This document shows positions 15,456 to 24,538 of a DNA stretch of 35,500 bases, piece after piece; position 1 is the first letter of the stretch, and every line of letters starts with the position of its first letter. The DNA is from Vulcanimicrobiota bacterium. Its GTDB lineage: Bacteria; Vulcanimicrobiota; Vulcanimicrobiia; Vulcanimicrobiales; Vulcanimicrobiaceae. A program made the translations under genes and the position numbers. The DNA is taken from contig JAFANA010000119.1 of assembly GCA_019232905.1 (NCBI GenBank), forward strand, positions 1-35,500, in the 5' to 3' direction. Below the pieces are notes generated by a model. It saw nothing but the letters and a program-made list of their open reading frames with translations. It had not been told where the DNA came from and did not search any database.

Positions 15456-17580
15456 ACAAAAACGCAGCGGAATGCCCGGCTGGGTGCGCGGCATTCTCGT
15501 TGCGATACTGCTGATTGTGCTATTCGCCGCGGGCACGGTTGCCGGTATGGTAGCGGCGTACTCGCGCAATCTTCCCGATATCAGCCGCATGGCGGACTAT
15601 CAGCCGGCAAGCTCGACGCGCATCTTCGCGCGCGACGGTACCCAGCTTGCGTCGGTCTATAAGGAAAACCGCGTCTGGGTTCCGCTTTCGCGCATTCCGC
15701 TCGTTATGCAGCAGGCCGTGATCGCGAACGAGGATCACAACTTTTACTCGCATCACGGCGTCGACTTCGGCGGTATCATTCGCGCCGGTTTCGCGGATCT
15801 CACGCATCAACAGTTTCAAGGCGCGTCGACGATCACGCAGCAGCTTGCGCGCAAGCTGTTCTTGAACGATCAGGTTTCTATCTCGCGCAAGATTCAAGAA
15901 GCGCTGCTGGCGATGGAGATCGAGCGCTATTACACGAAGGATGAAATCCTCGAGCGCTATCTCAACATGGTCTATCTTGGTTCCGGCGCGTACGGCGTCG
16001 ATGCGGCCGCGCATACGTACTTTGGTGAGCGCGTAGAAAGCCTGACCTTGCCGCAGGCCGCAATACTCGCAGGCGTCATTGCGGCGCCGTCCGATTACTC
16101 GCCGTTCGTCAATCTGGATCTCGCGAAAGATCGTCAGTCCCACGTGCTCGACCGCATGGCCGAGAGCGGTTTCATTACGCGCGAGCAGGCCGATGCTGCC
16201 CGTGTCGCCGGCATCGGACTGGCGCACGAGCGCGCCCCGGGCCTGCAAGGCTATCTGTATCCGTACTATACGACGTACGTGATCGCTCAACTGGACAAGC
16301 TGTTCGGGAAACAAGCCGTCGAAGAAGGCGGCCTTCAGGTCTACACTGCGCTCGACGTCAACGCGCAGAAGGATGCGCAAGAAGCGATCGATTGGGGCAT
16401 TCGCACGGCCAAAGCCGAAGGCATCGGCGCGAGTCAAGGGGCGCTCGTCGCGATTCGTCCGTCGACGGGCGAAATTGTCGCGATGGTCGGCGGCACGCAC
16501 TTCTCGCTCGACAATCAATTCAATCGCGCTTGGCAAGCGCGCCGTCAGCCCGGATCGTCGTTTAAAGTCTACGTATATACGGCGGCGATCGATTCGGGAA
16601 TGCCGCCGAATACGATCATCGAGGATTCGCCGATCGGGTATCCGATGGGTGACGGCAGCACGTGGTATCCGCGTGACGACGACAATAGCTTCATGGGCGA
16701 CATTACGTTTCGCACGGCGCTCGCGCAGTCGCGCAACGTTGCCGCAGTGCGCCTCGCCGATAAGATCGGCATCGATAAAGTGATTCAGTACGCGCAGCGG
16801 ATGGGCATAACGGCTCCGCTCGAAGCGAACTTGTCGCTTGCGCTCGGATCGTCCGTCGTATCGCCGCTCGATCAGGCGACCGGATATTCAACGCTTGCGA
16901 ACCAAGGCGTGCACATCGAACCGTCGGCAATTCGTCTCGTGCGCGATTCGCTAGGCAACTCGATTCTCGACGATCAGTATCCGCAAGCAACGGAAGTCGT
17001 CAGCGCCGGAACGGCGTGGCTGATGACGTCGATGCTGGAAGACGTAATCAACCACGGAACCGGATATCCGAATGCGATCATCGGACGGCCGGCTGCGGGT
17101 AAAACCGGAACGACGTCCGATTTTCGCGACGCGTGGTTCGTGGGATACACGCCGGATTTAGTTGCTGCGGTTTGGATCGGAAACGACAACTACTCGCGCA
17201 TGGTCGAATCCTACGGCGGAAACATTCCGGCGCGCATCTGGTCGCGGTTCATGAAAGGCGCACTCGTTCACGTCGCTAAGCACGACTTCACGTTCCCGGA
17301 AGGCGAAGTCGTGAAAGTCGCGTCGTGCTCGGGCGGCTATGAGTATTATTTGAGCGGCACGCAACCGCAAAGCGGCTGCGGCTCCGGATACGCGGCGCAA
17401 GCGGCCGAAGCGCCGACGCCGGCTCCCGACGACACGTCGCTCCCGTCCCTTTCGCCTCCGCCGCAGACGCTGCCGCCCGACGTCACGCCCCCGCCGAACA
17501 GCATCGGCGACGGAACGAAATACGTTCCGCTCGATTCGCCGCAGCCGGAAGCGACGTCCACGTCGAAGCCGCGCCGTTGA
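15424..17580 (+). CDS. Class A penicillin-binding protein (PBP1a-type)
   Basis: This 718-residue bifunctional enzyme polymerises and cross-links peptidoglycan. A Lys/Arg-rich cytoplasmic tail and one membrane helix (about 20-42) lead to the GT51 glycosyltransferase domain with EDHNFYSHHGVDFGG, QGASTITQQLARKLFL and EILERYLNMVYLGSGAYGV. The transpeptidase domain has SSFK (in QPGSSFKVY), SRN and KTGTT motifs. A Pro/Thr-rich tail of about 70 residues ends the protein, with four Cys around ASCSGGYEYY to SGCGSG. I chose the ATG at 15424, inside nusB; ATG at 15472 is an alternative with a shorter cytoplasmic tail. The stop overlaps the xseA TTG start as TTGA. Confidence 0.94.
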   Translation: MQSRNKRPTRKQKRSGMPGWVRGILVAILLIVLFAAGTVAGMVAAYSRNLPDISRMADYQPASSTRIFARDGTQLASVYKENRVWVPLSRIPLVMQQAVIANEDHNFYSHHGVDFGGIIRAGFADLTHQQFQGASTITQQLARKLFLNDQVSISRKIQEALLAMEIERYYTKDEILERYLNMVYLGSGAYGVDAAAHTYFGERVESLTLPQAAILAGVIAAPSDYSPFVNLDLAKDRQSHVLDRMAESGFITREQADAARVAGIGLAHERAPGLQGYLYPYYTTYVIAQLDKLFGKQAVEEGGLQVYTALDVNAQKDAQEAIDWGIRTAKAEGIGASQGALVAIRPSTGEIVAMVGGTHFSLDNQFNRAWQARRQPGSSFKVYVYTAAIDSGMPPNTIIEDSPIGYPMGDGSTWYPRDDDNSFMGDITFRTALAQSRNVAAVRLADKIGIDKVIQYAQRMGITAPLEANLSLALGSSVVSPLDQATGYSTLANQGVHIEPSAIRLVRDSLGNSILDDQYPQATEVVSAGTAWLMTSMLEDVINHGTGYPNAIIGRPAAGKTGTTSDFRDAWFVGYTPDLVAAVWIGNDNYSRMVESYGGNIPARIWSRFMKGALVHVAKHDFTFPEGEVVKVASCSGGYEYYLSGTQPQSGCGSGYAAQAAEAPTPAPDDTSLPSLSPPPQTLPPDVTPPPNSIGDGTKYVPLDSPQPEATSTSKPRR

Positions 17581-18917
17581 ATACGTTACCGCCCGGAACC
17601 GTCGTTCGAACCGTCAGCGAGTTTACGAACGGCCTCGCGAAGTGGTTCTCAAATCAAAGTGCGTTCCGCGGCGCGGCGATTAGCGGTGAAATCTCAGGAC
17701 TGAAAGAGACTAGCGGCGGTCACGTGACGTTTGCGTTGAAGGATCGCGGCGCGGTTCTCAACTGCATCCTCTGGCAGAGCCGCGTGCGTTCCGTGACGCC
17801 GCTTAAGAACGGGATTTCCGTCGTGGCGGTTGGGAACGTCGAACTTCGCGGTGAGTATAGTTCGTATCAAATGATCGTTGACGCGGTGCAACTGACCGGC
17901 ATCGGCGATCTCTTTGCGAAGTTCGAAGCGCTCAAAGAGCAGTTTCGAACAGAAGGTTTGTTCGAGGCCGCGCGAAAGCGCCGCGTTCCCACCTTCGTGG
18001 GCAGCGTCGCTCTCATTTCCGCACCGGGAAGTAAAGCGTCGGAAGACTTCTTGCATACGATCCGCTCGAAAGTTCCGTTCGTGCGCGTGAACTTTATCGG
18101 AACGCGCGTTCAAGGACAGGGAGCGGATGTCGACATTCGTGAGGCATTCGACCGCGCGGATCGTATGAACGTCGACGCCGTCGTCCTCACGCGCGGCGGG
18201 GGGTCGTACGAAGACTTGTTCACCTTCAACGAAGAGGTCGTCGTACGGGCGATCGTGCGGTCGCGTCATCCGGTTATCACGGCGATCGGCCACCAGGAAG
18301 ACCATCATCTTGCGGACGATGTTGCCGATGCGGTGTACGGAACGCCGTCAAAGGCTGCGGAAGCGATTTCACAGCCGTGGCTTGACGTTCGCGAGCGTCT
18401 TACACGCGTCAATCGCGATCTCAACCGCGCGATCGAAACGTCGCTTGGAAAAAAATCGCAGTCGCTCTCATCGAGAACGGGCACACTCGAGCTGATCGCG
18501 CGCTCGCGCCTTGGCGGGGAGGAACGGCGGTTCGTCGCGCTCGAGCGGCGGCTCAATACGCAAAATCCGATGCAGCGTGTCTCCCTCGTGCGCGAGCGTC
18601 TTGCTCGTGCGAGGGCAAAGCTGGATCAATTCCCATCGCGTCTCCAGTCTTTGCGAACGGCCTTCGAAACGCGCGCAGCGCGGCTCGATCCGGCGTGGCA
18701 GCGATTGGCGCAAGCGCGAGCGCACCATGTGCGTGTTTCCGTGACGCAGTTGGACGGATTGGATCCGAATGCGCCGCTGGCTCGCGGGTATGCGATGATT
18801 TTCCAGGACGGAAACTTGGTGCGCTCGTCATCCGACGTCGCTGCCGGCGAGCGCGTCACCGCCCGGCTCGGGCGCGGAACGCTCGAAGCCCGCGTCGAAG
18901 CGACCCACGATGAATAG
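17577..18917 (+). CDS. xseA: Exodeoxyribonuclease VII large subunit
   Basis: This 446-residue subunit of exonuclease VII degrades single-stranded DNA in repair. The N-terminal OB-fold (about 12-105) has ISGEISGLKETSGGHVTFAL, the catalytic core contains VALISAPGSKASEDFLHTI and VLTRGGGSYEDLFTFNEE, then AIGHQEDHHLADDVAD. A long coiled-coil region (about 280-380) and the terminal LARGYAMI segment follow. The TTG start at 17577 overlaps the PBP stop; the sequence MNTLPPGTVVRTVSE fits the family N-terminus. It overlaps xseB by 8 nt. Confidence 0.95.
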   Translation: MNTLPPGTVVRTVSEFTNGLAKWFSNQSAFRGAAISGEISGLKETSGGHVTFALKDRGAVLNCILWQSRVRSVTPLKNGISVVAVGNVELRGEYSSYQMIVDAVQLTGIGDLFAKFEALKEQFRTEGLFEAARKRRVPTFVGSVALISAPGSKASEDFLHTIRSKVPFVRVNFIGTRVQGQGADVDIREAFDRADRMNVDAVVLTRGGGSYEDLFTFNEEVVVRAIVRSRHPVITAIGHQEDHHLADDVADAVYGTPSKAAEAISQPWLDVRERLTRVNRDLNRAIETSLGKKSQSLSSRTGTLELIARSRLGGEERRFVALERRLNTQNPMQRVSLVRERLARARAKLDQFPSRLQSLRTAFETRAARLDPAWQRLAQARAHHVRVSVTQLDGLDPNAPLARGYAMIFQDGNLVRSSSDVAAGERVTARLGRGTLEARVEATHDE

Positions 18918-19116
18918 CGACTCATCGAATTCGTTCGAGTCGAAATTGGCGCGGATCGACGCGATCGTCAAGGAACTCGAGACGAACCAAGTCCCGTTGG
19001 ACCGGGCGATCGAGTTGTTCAAAGAAGGTAAGGCACTTTCGCGCGAGTGCGAAGCGATGCTGAAGAGCGCGCAAGAGCAAGTCGATCGCGCGATGAGCGA
19101 TGGCGGATCGCCTTGA
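18910..19116 (+). CDS. xseB: Exodeoxyribonuclease VII small subunit
   Basis: This 68-residue helical protein is the non-catalytic partner of XseA. The typical core FESKLARIDAIVKELETNQV followed by PLDRAIELFKEGKALSRECE is complete. Length is normal for the family. The ATG overlaps the xseA end by 8 nt and the 3' end overlaps tlyA by 17 nt, so the three proteins are translationally linked. Confidence 0.94.
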   Translation: MNSDSSNSFESKLARIDAIVKELETNQVPLDRAIELFKEGKALSRECEAMLKSAQEQVDRAMSDGGSP

Positions 19117-19882
19117 CGAGGTCGTAGCGGCGCGAACCGGCGTAAGCCGGTCTCAAGCGCGCAGCCTCATCATGGAGGGGCGCGTGCGCGTCAACGGCGT
19201 GCCGGCAACCAAAGCCGGCCAAAGCGTTCGCGACGACGCGACGATCGATGTCGAGAGGCCGCGCCCGTTCGTGAGCCGCGGCGGAGAAAAGCTCGACCAC
19301 GCGCTCGATGCATTTGCGTTCGACGTGCGCGGGCTCGACGTACTCGACATCGGCGCTTCCACCGGCGGGTTCACTGATTGCGTGCTGCAACGCGGCGCAG
19401 CGCATGTGACCGCCGTCGACGTCGGCTACGGCCAACTCGACTGGAAGTTACGGAACGATCCGCGCGTAACGGTCGTCGAACGCACAAACTTTCGCACCTT
19501 GCCTGATGACGCGTACCCCGGCGGCTTCGACGCAATCGTCATCGACACGTCGTTTATTTCTCTACGTACGATCCTGGCGCGAGCGCGCGCGTTTTTACGT
19601 CCACACGGACGTGTCGTTGCCCTGATCAAACCGCAGTTCGAGGCGGGACGCGAACGGTTGGGGAGTGGCGGCGTCGTACGCGATCCGGCCGTGCACCGGG
19701 AGGTGTTGCGCGAAGTCCGCGATGCGGCCGCGGAGCTTGGCCTTGCGATGGTCGCCTTGACGGGATCACCGCTGCTCGGGCCGGCGGGGAACCGCGAGTT
19801 CCTCGGAGATTTTCGAGTCGAGGGCGGGCCGGTGGAAGATAAGCGGATAGATGAGGTCGTCGGCGAAGGCGCAACGCAATGA
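19100..19882 (+). CDS. tlyA: TlyA-family rRNA 2'-O-methyltransferase
   Basis: This 260-residue protein joins an N-terminal S4 RNA-binding domain (about 3-65, with SRSQARSLIMEGRVRVNG) to an FtsJ/RrmJ-type methyltransferase domain (SAM motif VLDIGASTGGFTD at about 80-92, then VTAVDVGYGQLDWKLRND). GGFDAIVIDTSFISLR and GRVVALIKPQFEAGRE carry the catalytic Asp and Lys region. In mycobacteria TlyA methylates 16S and 23S rRNA and affects capreomycin sensitivity; in others it is annotated as a hemolysin. Its place after xseB and before recN matches the operon order of Firmicutes. Confidence 0.92.
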   Translation: MADRLDEVVAARTGVSRSQARSLIMEGRVRVNGVPATKAGQSVRDDATIDVERPRPFVSRGGEKLDHALDAFAFDVRGLDVLDIGASTGGFTDCVLQRGAAHVTAVDVGYGQLDWKLRNDPRVTVVERTNFRTLPDDAYPGGFDAIVIDTSFISLRTILARARAFLRPHGRVVALIKPQFEAGRERLGSGGVVRDPAVHREVLREVRDAAAELGLAMVALTGSPLLGPAGNREFLGDFRVEGGPVEDKRIDEVVGEGATQ

Positions 19883-20745
19883 AATTGGCGTTGGAACGCA
19901 AGCTGGTTACGCTCTACGTCGATGCGACGCGTGAGACGGCGCGGATGCTTGCGCGGTCGGTCGCAGAGTCGTTCGTCGCGAGCGGATACGAGATCGCGTC
20001 GTGGAAGGGCCACCCGTCGATTCAAGAGCTGGCCACGACGAACGCTGCAGGTGAAGCGTCGCTCTTCATTACGATCGGCGGCGACGGTACGCTGTTGCGC
20101 GCGGCGCGCGTCGCGACCGAATGTGACTGTCCGTTGCTCGGCATCAACACGGGCAGGCTTGGATTCTTGACCGAGCTGGATTACGGCGATCCGCGCATCG
20201 CGAAATTGCCCGAGCTGATCGATCGTGGTCTCGTCATCGACGAGCGGATCGCGTTGCTGGCGGAGTACGGCGGTCATTCCTATTTCGCGCTCAACGACGT
20301 CGTCGTGCGAAAGGGCGACGTTTCCCGGATCGTGCCGTTTGGTCTCAGCCTCGACCGCGAGCACATCGCGGACATTCCCGCCGACGGCATTTGCATTGCA
20401 ACGCCGACCGGTTCGACCGCGTATTTCCTCTCGGCCGGCGGCTCGATTATTTCGCCGCGGGTCGATGCGTTCGGCATCGTGCCGCTCTTACCGCACACGC
20501 TCTTTTCACGCCCGCTGATCGTACCTGCGGCGGCAAATATCGAGATCAGTTGCGACTCTGAAGTCGCGCACGCACACCTGGAGTGCGACGGCGACGTGCT
20601 CGCTGAAATCGGCCCGGACACGGTCGTCGCCGTAAAGAAACATCCCAAACGCGTGCGATTCGCGCGCCTTTCGCCGCTGCGTTTCTTCGAACGCTTGGAA
20701 GAAAAAATGCGATGGGGTGTTTCTATTAAAGCTCCACAGCGGTAA
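19879..20745 (+). CDS. nadK: NAD kinase
   Basis: This 288-residue enzyme phosphorylates NAD to NADP. The GGDGT motif is at about 67-71 (FITIGGDGTLL), followed by LLGINTGRLGFLTEL, FALNDVVVRKGDV and IATPTGSTAYFLSAGG, which together define the family. The ATG overlaps the tlyA stop as ATGA. The end has an extra stretch (FFERLEEKMRWGVSIKAPQR) that is longer than in many homologues. NadK lying between tlyA and recN is common across bacteria. Confidence 0.95.
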   Translation: MKLALERKLVTLYVDATRETARMLARSVAESFVASGYEIASWKGHPSIQELATTNAAGEASLFITIGGDGTLLRAARVATECDCPLLGINTGRLGFLTELDYGDPRIAKLPELIDRGLVIDERIALLAEYGGHSYFALNDVVVRKGDVSRIVPFGLSLDREHIADIPADGICIATPTGSTAYFLSAGGSIISPRVDAFGIVPLLPHTLFSRPLIVPAAANIEISCDSEVAHAHLECDGDVLAEIGPDTVVAVKKHPKRVRFARLSPLRFFERLEEKMRWGVSIKAPQR

Positions 20746-20761
20746 TGATACGCTCGCGGCG

Positions 20762-22429
20762 ATGATACGACGGTTAGAGATTAAGGACTACGGGTTGATC
20801 GAGGCGGCCGAGATTGAGTTTTCGGATGGCGCGACGATCTTCACCGGCGAGACAGGTTCCGGAAAGACGATGATTTTGGGGGCGCTAGCGTGCGCGATGG
20901 GTGCGCGGGCAAGTGCGGACATCGTGCGCCGCGGCGCCGCCCGCGCCGTGGTTACGCTCGCGTTCGAGCCCGATGATGCGTTGCGCGAGCGTATGACGGA
21001 CGATGGATTCGAAGTCGATCCGGGTGAAGAGGCGACGATCGTGCGCGAGGTCAGTGAAAACGGAAAGTCGAGCGTGCGCGTCAACGGGCGCGCATCGACG
21101 GCGAGTTACGTGCGTGAGATCGCGCCGCTCGTTGCCGAGATTGTCGGCCAGCACGAAGCGCAGCGTTTGCTATCGCCCGCATATCACCTCGAACTCGTCG
21201 ACCGTTTCGGGGGCGAAGACGTGGAGTCGGCGCGTGCAGCGGTTCGTGCGGCGTATGATACGCTCGTCGAGGCAACGCGCGAACTCGACCGGTTGACGGG
21301 CGATGAGCGTCGCGCGCAGCAGCGGTATGACGACGCGAAATACGCGCTCGAAGAATTGGATGGGTTAGCGCTCATTGCCGGCGAGGACGAACGCCTCACG
21401 GAAAGGCGCCGTTTTCTCGACAACGTCGAACGTATCGCATCGTCACTGCGCGCGGCGCATGAGGCGCTTGCGTCGGACGATGCGGGTGCCGGGTCATCGC
21501 TCGGAGCAGCCGCCGCGGCGCTGCATGGCATCTCCGAGATGAGCGGTGCGCTTGCAGAGATGCATGCGCAAGCAACGGCGCTGCAGAGCGAGGTCAACGA
21601 TCTCGCGACGAGCATCGCGCGCGAGCTCGATACGACCGAATTCGAACCCGGCGAGCTCGAGGCAATCAACGCGCGGTTGGACGCGATCGACCGCGCGAAG
21701 CGGAAGTACGGTTCCACGATCGAGGCGCTACTGACCCATGCGGAAGAATCGCGCCGCGTCGTTTCGGATTTCGAAGGCAAAGACGCGCGAACGGCCGAGC
21801 TTACGCGCGCGGTGACACAGGCGCAGGCCGGTCTCCAGGCGGCTGCTGCGAAACTGTCGAAGCTGCGGGCCGCGTCGGCGAAGCGGTTGTGCGCGGCTGT
21901 GATGACCGAGTTGAAAGACCTCGCCCTTGCTTCGGCCCGCTTCGACGTTGCGGTGTTGCCGCTCGAACGCATCGGCGCCGACGGTGCGGAAGGCATCGAA
22001 TTCACATTCGCGGCCAACGCCGGTGAAGCGTTGCGCGCGTTGACACGCGTTGCATCGGGCGGCGAACTATCGCGCGTGCTGCTTGCGCTCGTCGTTGCGT
22101 TGGCGTCAACGCGCGAGCGCGTGGCTCTCGTATTTGACGAAATCGATGCCGGTATCGGCGGAGCCACGGCGACAGCGGTTGGCGCGCGCCTAGGGCGGCT
22201 CGCCGAAGACGGACAAGTGATGTGCGTTACGCACCTCGCGCAACTTGCAACCTGGGCGAACCGCCACTACACGCTTGAAAAGCACGAACGGCGCGGCGCA
22301 ACGACGATTTCCGTCCTCGAAGTGGTGGGCGAAGAAGAGCGCGCCGCCGAACTTGCGCGAATGCTTTCAGGTGAGTCGCATGCGGTCGCACTCGAACACG
22401 CCCGAACGTTGATGAAAGCGGCAAAATGA
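20762..22429 (+). CDS. recN: DNA repair protein RecN
   Basis: This 555-residue SMC-like ATPase acts early at double-strand breaks. It has an N-terminal head with Walker A GETGSGKT (29-36), two coiled-coil arms (about 150-345) rich in Ala/Arg/Glu, and a C-terminal head with signature SGGELSRVLLAL and Walker B ALVFDEIDAGIGG, then MCVTHLAQLA. I chose the ATG at 20762 giving MIRRLEIKDYGLIEAAEI, the family N-terminus; reading upstream into nadK adds nothing conserved. The gap to nadK is 16 nt and the stop overlaps the next start as ATGA. Confidence 0.95.
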   Translation: MIRRLEIKDYGLIEAAEIEFSDGATIFTGETGSGKTMILGALACAMGARASADIVRRGAARAVVTLAFEPDDALRERMTDDGFEVDPGEEATIVREVSENGKSSVRVNGRASTASYVREIAPLVAEIVGQHEAQRLLSPAYHLELVDRFGGEDVESARAAVRAAYDTLVEATRELDRLTGDERRAQQRYDDAKYALEELDGLALIAGEDERLTERRRFLDNVERIASSLRAAHEALASDDAGAGSSLGAAAAALHGISEMSGALAEMHAQATALQSEVNDLATSIARELDTTEFEPGELEAINARLDAIDRAKRKYGSTIEALLTHAEESRRVVSDFEGKDARTAELTRAVTQAQAGLQAAAAKLSKLRAASAKRLCAAVMTELKDLALASARFDVAVLPLERIGADGAEGIEFTFAANAGEALRALTRVASGGELSRVLLALVVALASTRERVALVFDEIDAGIGGATATAVGARLGRLAEDGQVMCVTHLAQLATWANRHYTLEKHERRGATTISVLEVVGEEERAAELARMLSGESHAVALEHARTLMKAAK

Positions 22430-23337
22430 AGATCCCGCGCAACGGCGAGGCCGCGACGGTACGTGCCGGCGGCAAAGACGTTGCGCTGACGAATCTCAAG
22501 AAAACGTTTTTCCCGAAGACGGGCGCGACGAAGGGCGATCTTCTTCAATACTATGCCGACATTTCGCCATATCTGCTGCCGCACGTAACCGGACGAGCGA
22601 TGGTGATGAAGCGGTACCCGAACGGTGCCGAAGGCGACTTTTTCTTCATGAAGCGCACACCGTCGCCGCATCCTGATTGGCTGGAAACTTGTCGCATCGA
22701 ACATTCATCGGGCAACGTCATCGACTTTCCGATGGCGAACGATCTTGCGGCATTGCTCTGGATCGTCAATCTTGGATGCATCGATCTCAATCAGTGGTAC
22801 GCGACGTGCGATGACGTGAATCGCCCCGACTATCTCCATTTCGATCTCGACCCGGGAAGTGCGCCGTTCGATCGCGTTCGTGAAACGGCATTGCTCGTTC
22901 GCGACGGTCTCGCTGCGCTCGGATTGACGAGTTATGCGAAAACGTCCGGTTCGAAAGGCATACACGTCTACGTGCCGATCGTCCGCGGACCGGTGCAGAA
23001 AGACGTGTGGCGGTTCGCCAAGGAATTTTCCGTTGCGCTCGCCCGGCACGAGCCCGCATTGATGACGTCGGAATATCGCAAAGAAAAGCGGCCACCAGGG
23101 CGCGTGCTCGTCGATTACAACCAGAACCGGTGGGGCGCAACGCTTGCTTCCGTGTATTCCGTGCGTCCGACCCCGCTTGCCACGGTTTCCGCGCCCGTCA
23201 CGTGGGACGAAGTCGAAGCGGGCATCGAAATCGAGGAATTCCGGATAGACAATATGCTGGAGCGTATCGAACGCGTGGGCGATTTGTGGAAACCACTTTC
23301 CGCCAAACGCGGACGCTTCACATTACCGGAGATTTAA
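22426..23337 (+). CDS. ligD: LigD-type polymerase/primase (archaeo-eukaryotic primase fold)
   Basis: This 303-residue protein matches the stand-alone polymerase domain of LigD, which fills gaps and adds ribonucleotides during non-homologous end joining. Features are LTNLKKTFFPKTGATKGDLL, YPNGAEGDFFFMKRTPSPHP, the metal-binding DLD in HFDLDPG (about 139-144), SGSKGIHVYVPI (about 174-185) and VDYNQN near 230, which supplies the third acidic residue. No ligase or nuclease domain is attached; a separate ATP-dependent ligase lies at 26205. The start overlaps the recN stop by 4 nt. No Ku gene is in the window. Confidence 0.9.
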   Translation: MKIPRNGEAATVRAGGKDVALTNLKKTFFPKTGATKGDLLQYYADISPYLLPHVTGRAMVMKRYPNGAEGDFFFMKRTPSPHPDWLETCRIEHSSGNVIDFPMANDLAALLWIVNLGCIDLNQWYATCDDVNRPDYLHFDLDPGSAPFDRVRETALLVRDGLAALGLTSYAKTSGSKGIHVYVPIVRGPVQKDVWRFAKEFSVALARHEPALMTSEYRKEKRPPGRVLVDYNQNRWGATLASVYSVRPTPLATVSAPVTWDEVEAGIEIEEFRIDNMLERIERVGDLWKPLSAKRGRFTLPEI

Positions 23338-23408
23338 CGAATCATAAGTTTGGTTATCCGCGACGCAGAGCAGCAGGAGTTCGCGTATCTCGTCGCCGAG
23401 CGCTCGGC

Positions 23409-24398
23409 ATGAAGACGCTTGCGGTTGCCGTTCTCGCGCTGCAGATCACCGGCGCAGGCGCGACGTTTCCATATCCGTTCTACTCCAAAGCTTTTTCGGA
23501 ATATAGCGCCAAACATCCCGACGTCACGATCGCATATCAAGCTGTCGGAAGTGCGAACGGCATCGCCTCATTTACATCCAAATCCGTTGATTTCGGTGCG
23601 TCGGATGTGCCGATGAACGACGACGAACTCAAACGCGCGGAGTCGGGCGGCGGCCGCGTCATCGAATTTCCGACGACGCTCGGCGGTGTTGCGATCACGT
23701 ACAATCTCACGTCATTACGTCCGGGAATCAAACTCAGCCGTGCGGTGCTCGCCGATATCTATCTCGGAAAGATCACGAACTGGAACGATCCGAAAATCGC
23801 GGCGCTGAATCTCGACACGCCGGTGCCGCTGCCGAATCTTCCAATTGTCGTCGTACACCGGGCGGACGGTTCCGGTACGACCTATCACTTCACCGATTTT
23901 CTTTCGCACGTGTCACCGGCCTGGAAAACGAGAGTGGGTGCCGCAAAAAGCGTGCATTGGCCCACGGCGAACGCAGTTGCCGGTACCGGAAACGACGGCG
24001 TGGCTCAGGCTGTCGGCCGCACCGTCGGCGCAATCGGATACGTCGAGCTGACATATGCCCTTACCAACAACCTTTCGCAAGTTACCTTGCAAAATCGCGC
24101 GGGAACGTGGCTAACATGCACGCCTCACGGCATTGAGGTTGCAGCCGAAACGCGTCCGGCGATCAGCCCGAACGATTTCTCGATTGTCGACACCGGCGCT
24201 CCCGATGCATGGCCGATTTCCGCTTTCTCATGGGCGATGGTGTATCAAAGTCCCGCCGATAAGGCCCGCGCGAAGGCTACCAAGGAGATGCTCCTTTGGC
24301 TGGTCGGCGAAGCGCAGCCGATCGCCGGCGCGTTGCACTACGTGCCGCTCCCGTCGAACATCGTGCGCTACTCCACAGCGCAGATTAGTCGCATGTAG
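23409..24398 (+). CDS. PstS-like phosphate-binding protein
   Basis: This 329-residue periplasmic substrate-binding protein has the PstS hallmark GAGATFPYPFYSKAF directly after a short hydrophobic N-terminus (MKTLAVAVLALQ). Further family segments are YQAVGSANGI, VDFGASDVPMNDDEL, LADIYLGKITNWNDPKI, VVHRADGSGTTYHFTDFL and GNDGVAQAV. The signal peptide is unusually short with the ATG at 23409; the upstream in-frame codons are Arg-rich but contain no ATG, GTG or TTG. No pstC, pstA, pstB or phoU is nearby, so it is an orphan binding protein, perhaps serving a remote transporter. Confidence 0.88.
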   Translation: MKTLAVAVLALQITGAGATFPYPFYSKAFSEYSAKHPDVTIAYQAVGSANGIASFTSKSVDFGASDVPMNDDELKRAESGGGRVIEFPTTLGGVAITYNLTSLRPGIKLSRAVLADIYLGKITNWNDPKIAALNLDTPVPLPNLPIVVVHRADGSGTTYHFTDFLSHVSPAWKTRVGAAKSVHWPTANAVAGTGNDGVAQAVGRTVGAIGYVELTYALTNNLSQVTLQNRAGTWLTCTPHGIEVAAETRPAISPNDFSIVDTGAPDAWPISAFSWAMVYQSPADKARAKATKEMLLWLVGEAQPIAGALHYVPLPSNIVRYSTAQISRM

Positions 24399-24538
24399 AT
24401 CGAGCAAACACGCGTTTCAAACCCTGGTGCATTAGGAAGTTTTACCCTATGTGCGCTCCCTTTTCAGCAGTCTAAGGGAACGTTCGGAATTGGTACGCTG
24501 GCTTCGAATATTTTTGCAATTTTCGGAGTTGTGCAACT
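24399..24538 (+). other. 140-nt intergenic region upstream of the TIM-barrel lipoprotein
   Basis: The region is AT-richer than its surroundings, with a TATTTTT tract near 24509-24515 and GGAG at 24525-24528, which is 10 nt before the ATG. TTGGTA at 24490 lies only 13 nt from the TATTTT, so I cannot assign a standard promoter. No terminator hairpin is obvious after the PstS stop. Confidence 0.4.

Noticed and set aside
21184..22167. A 327-codon Ser/Ala-rich minus-strand frame inside recN
   Set aside because: Composition mirrors the Ala/Arg-rich coiled coil of RecN read in antisense; no domain.
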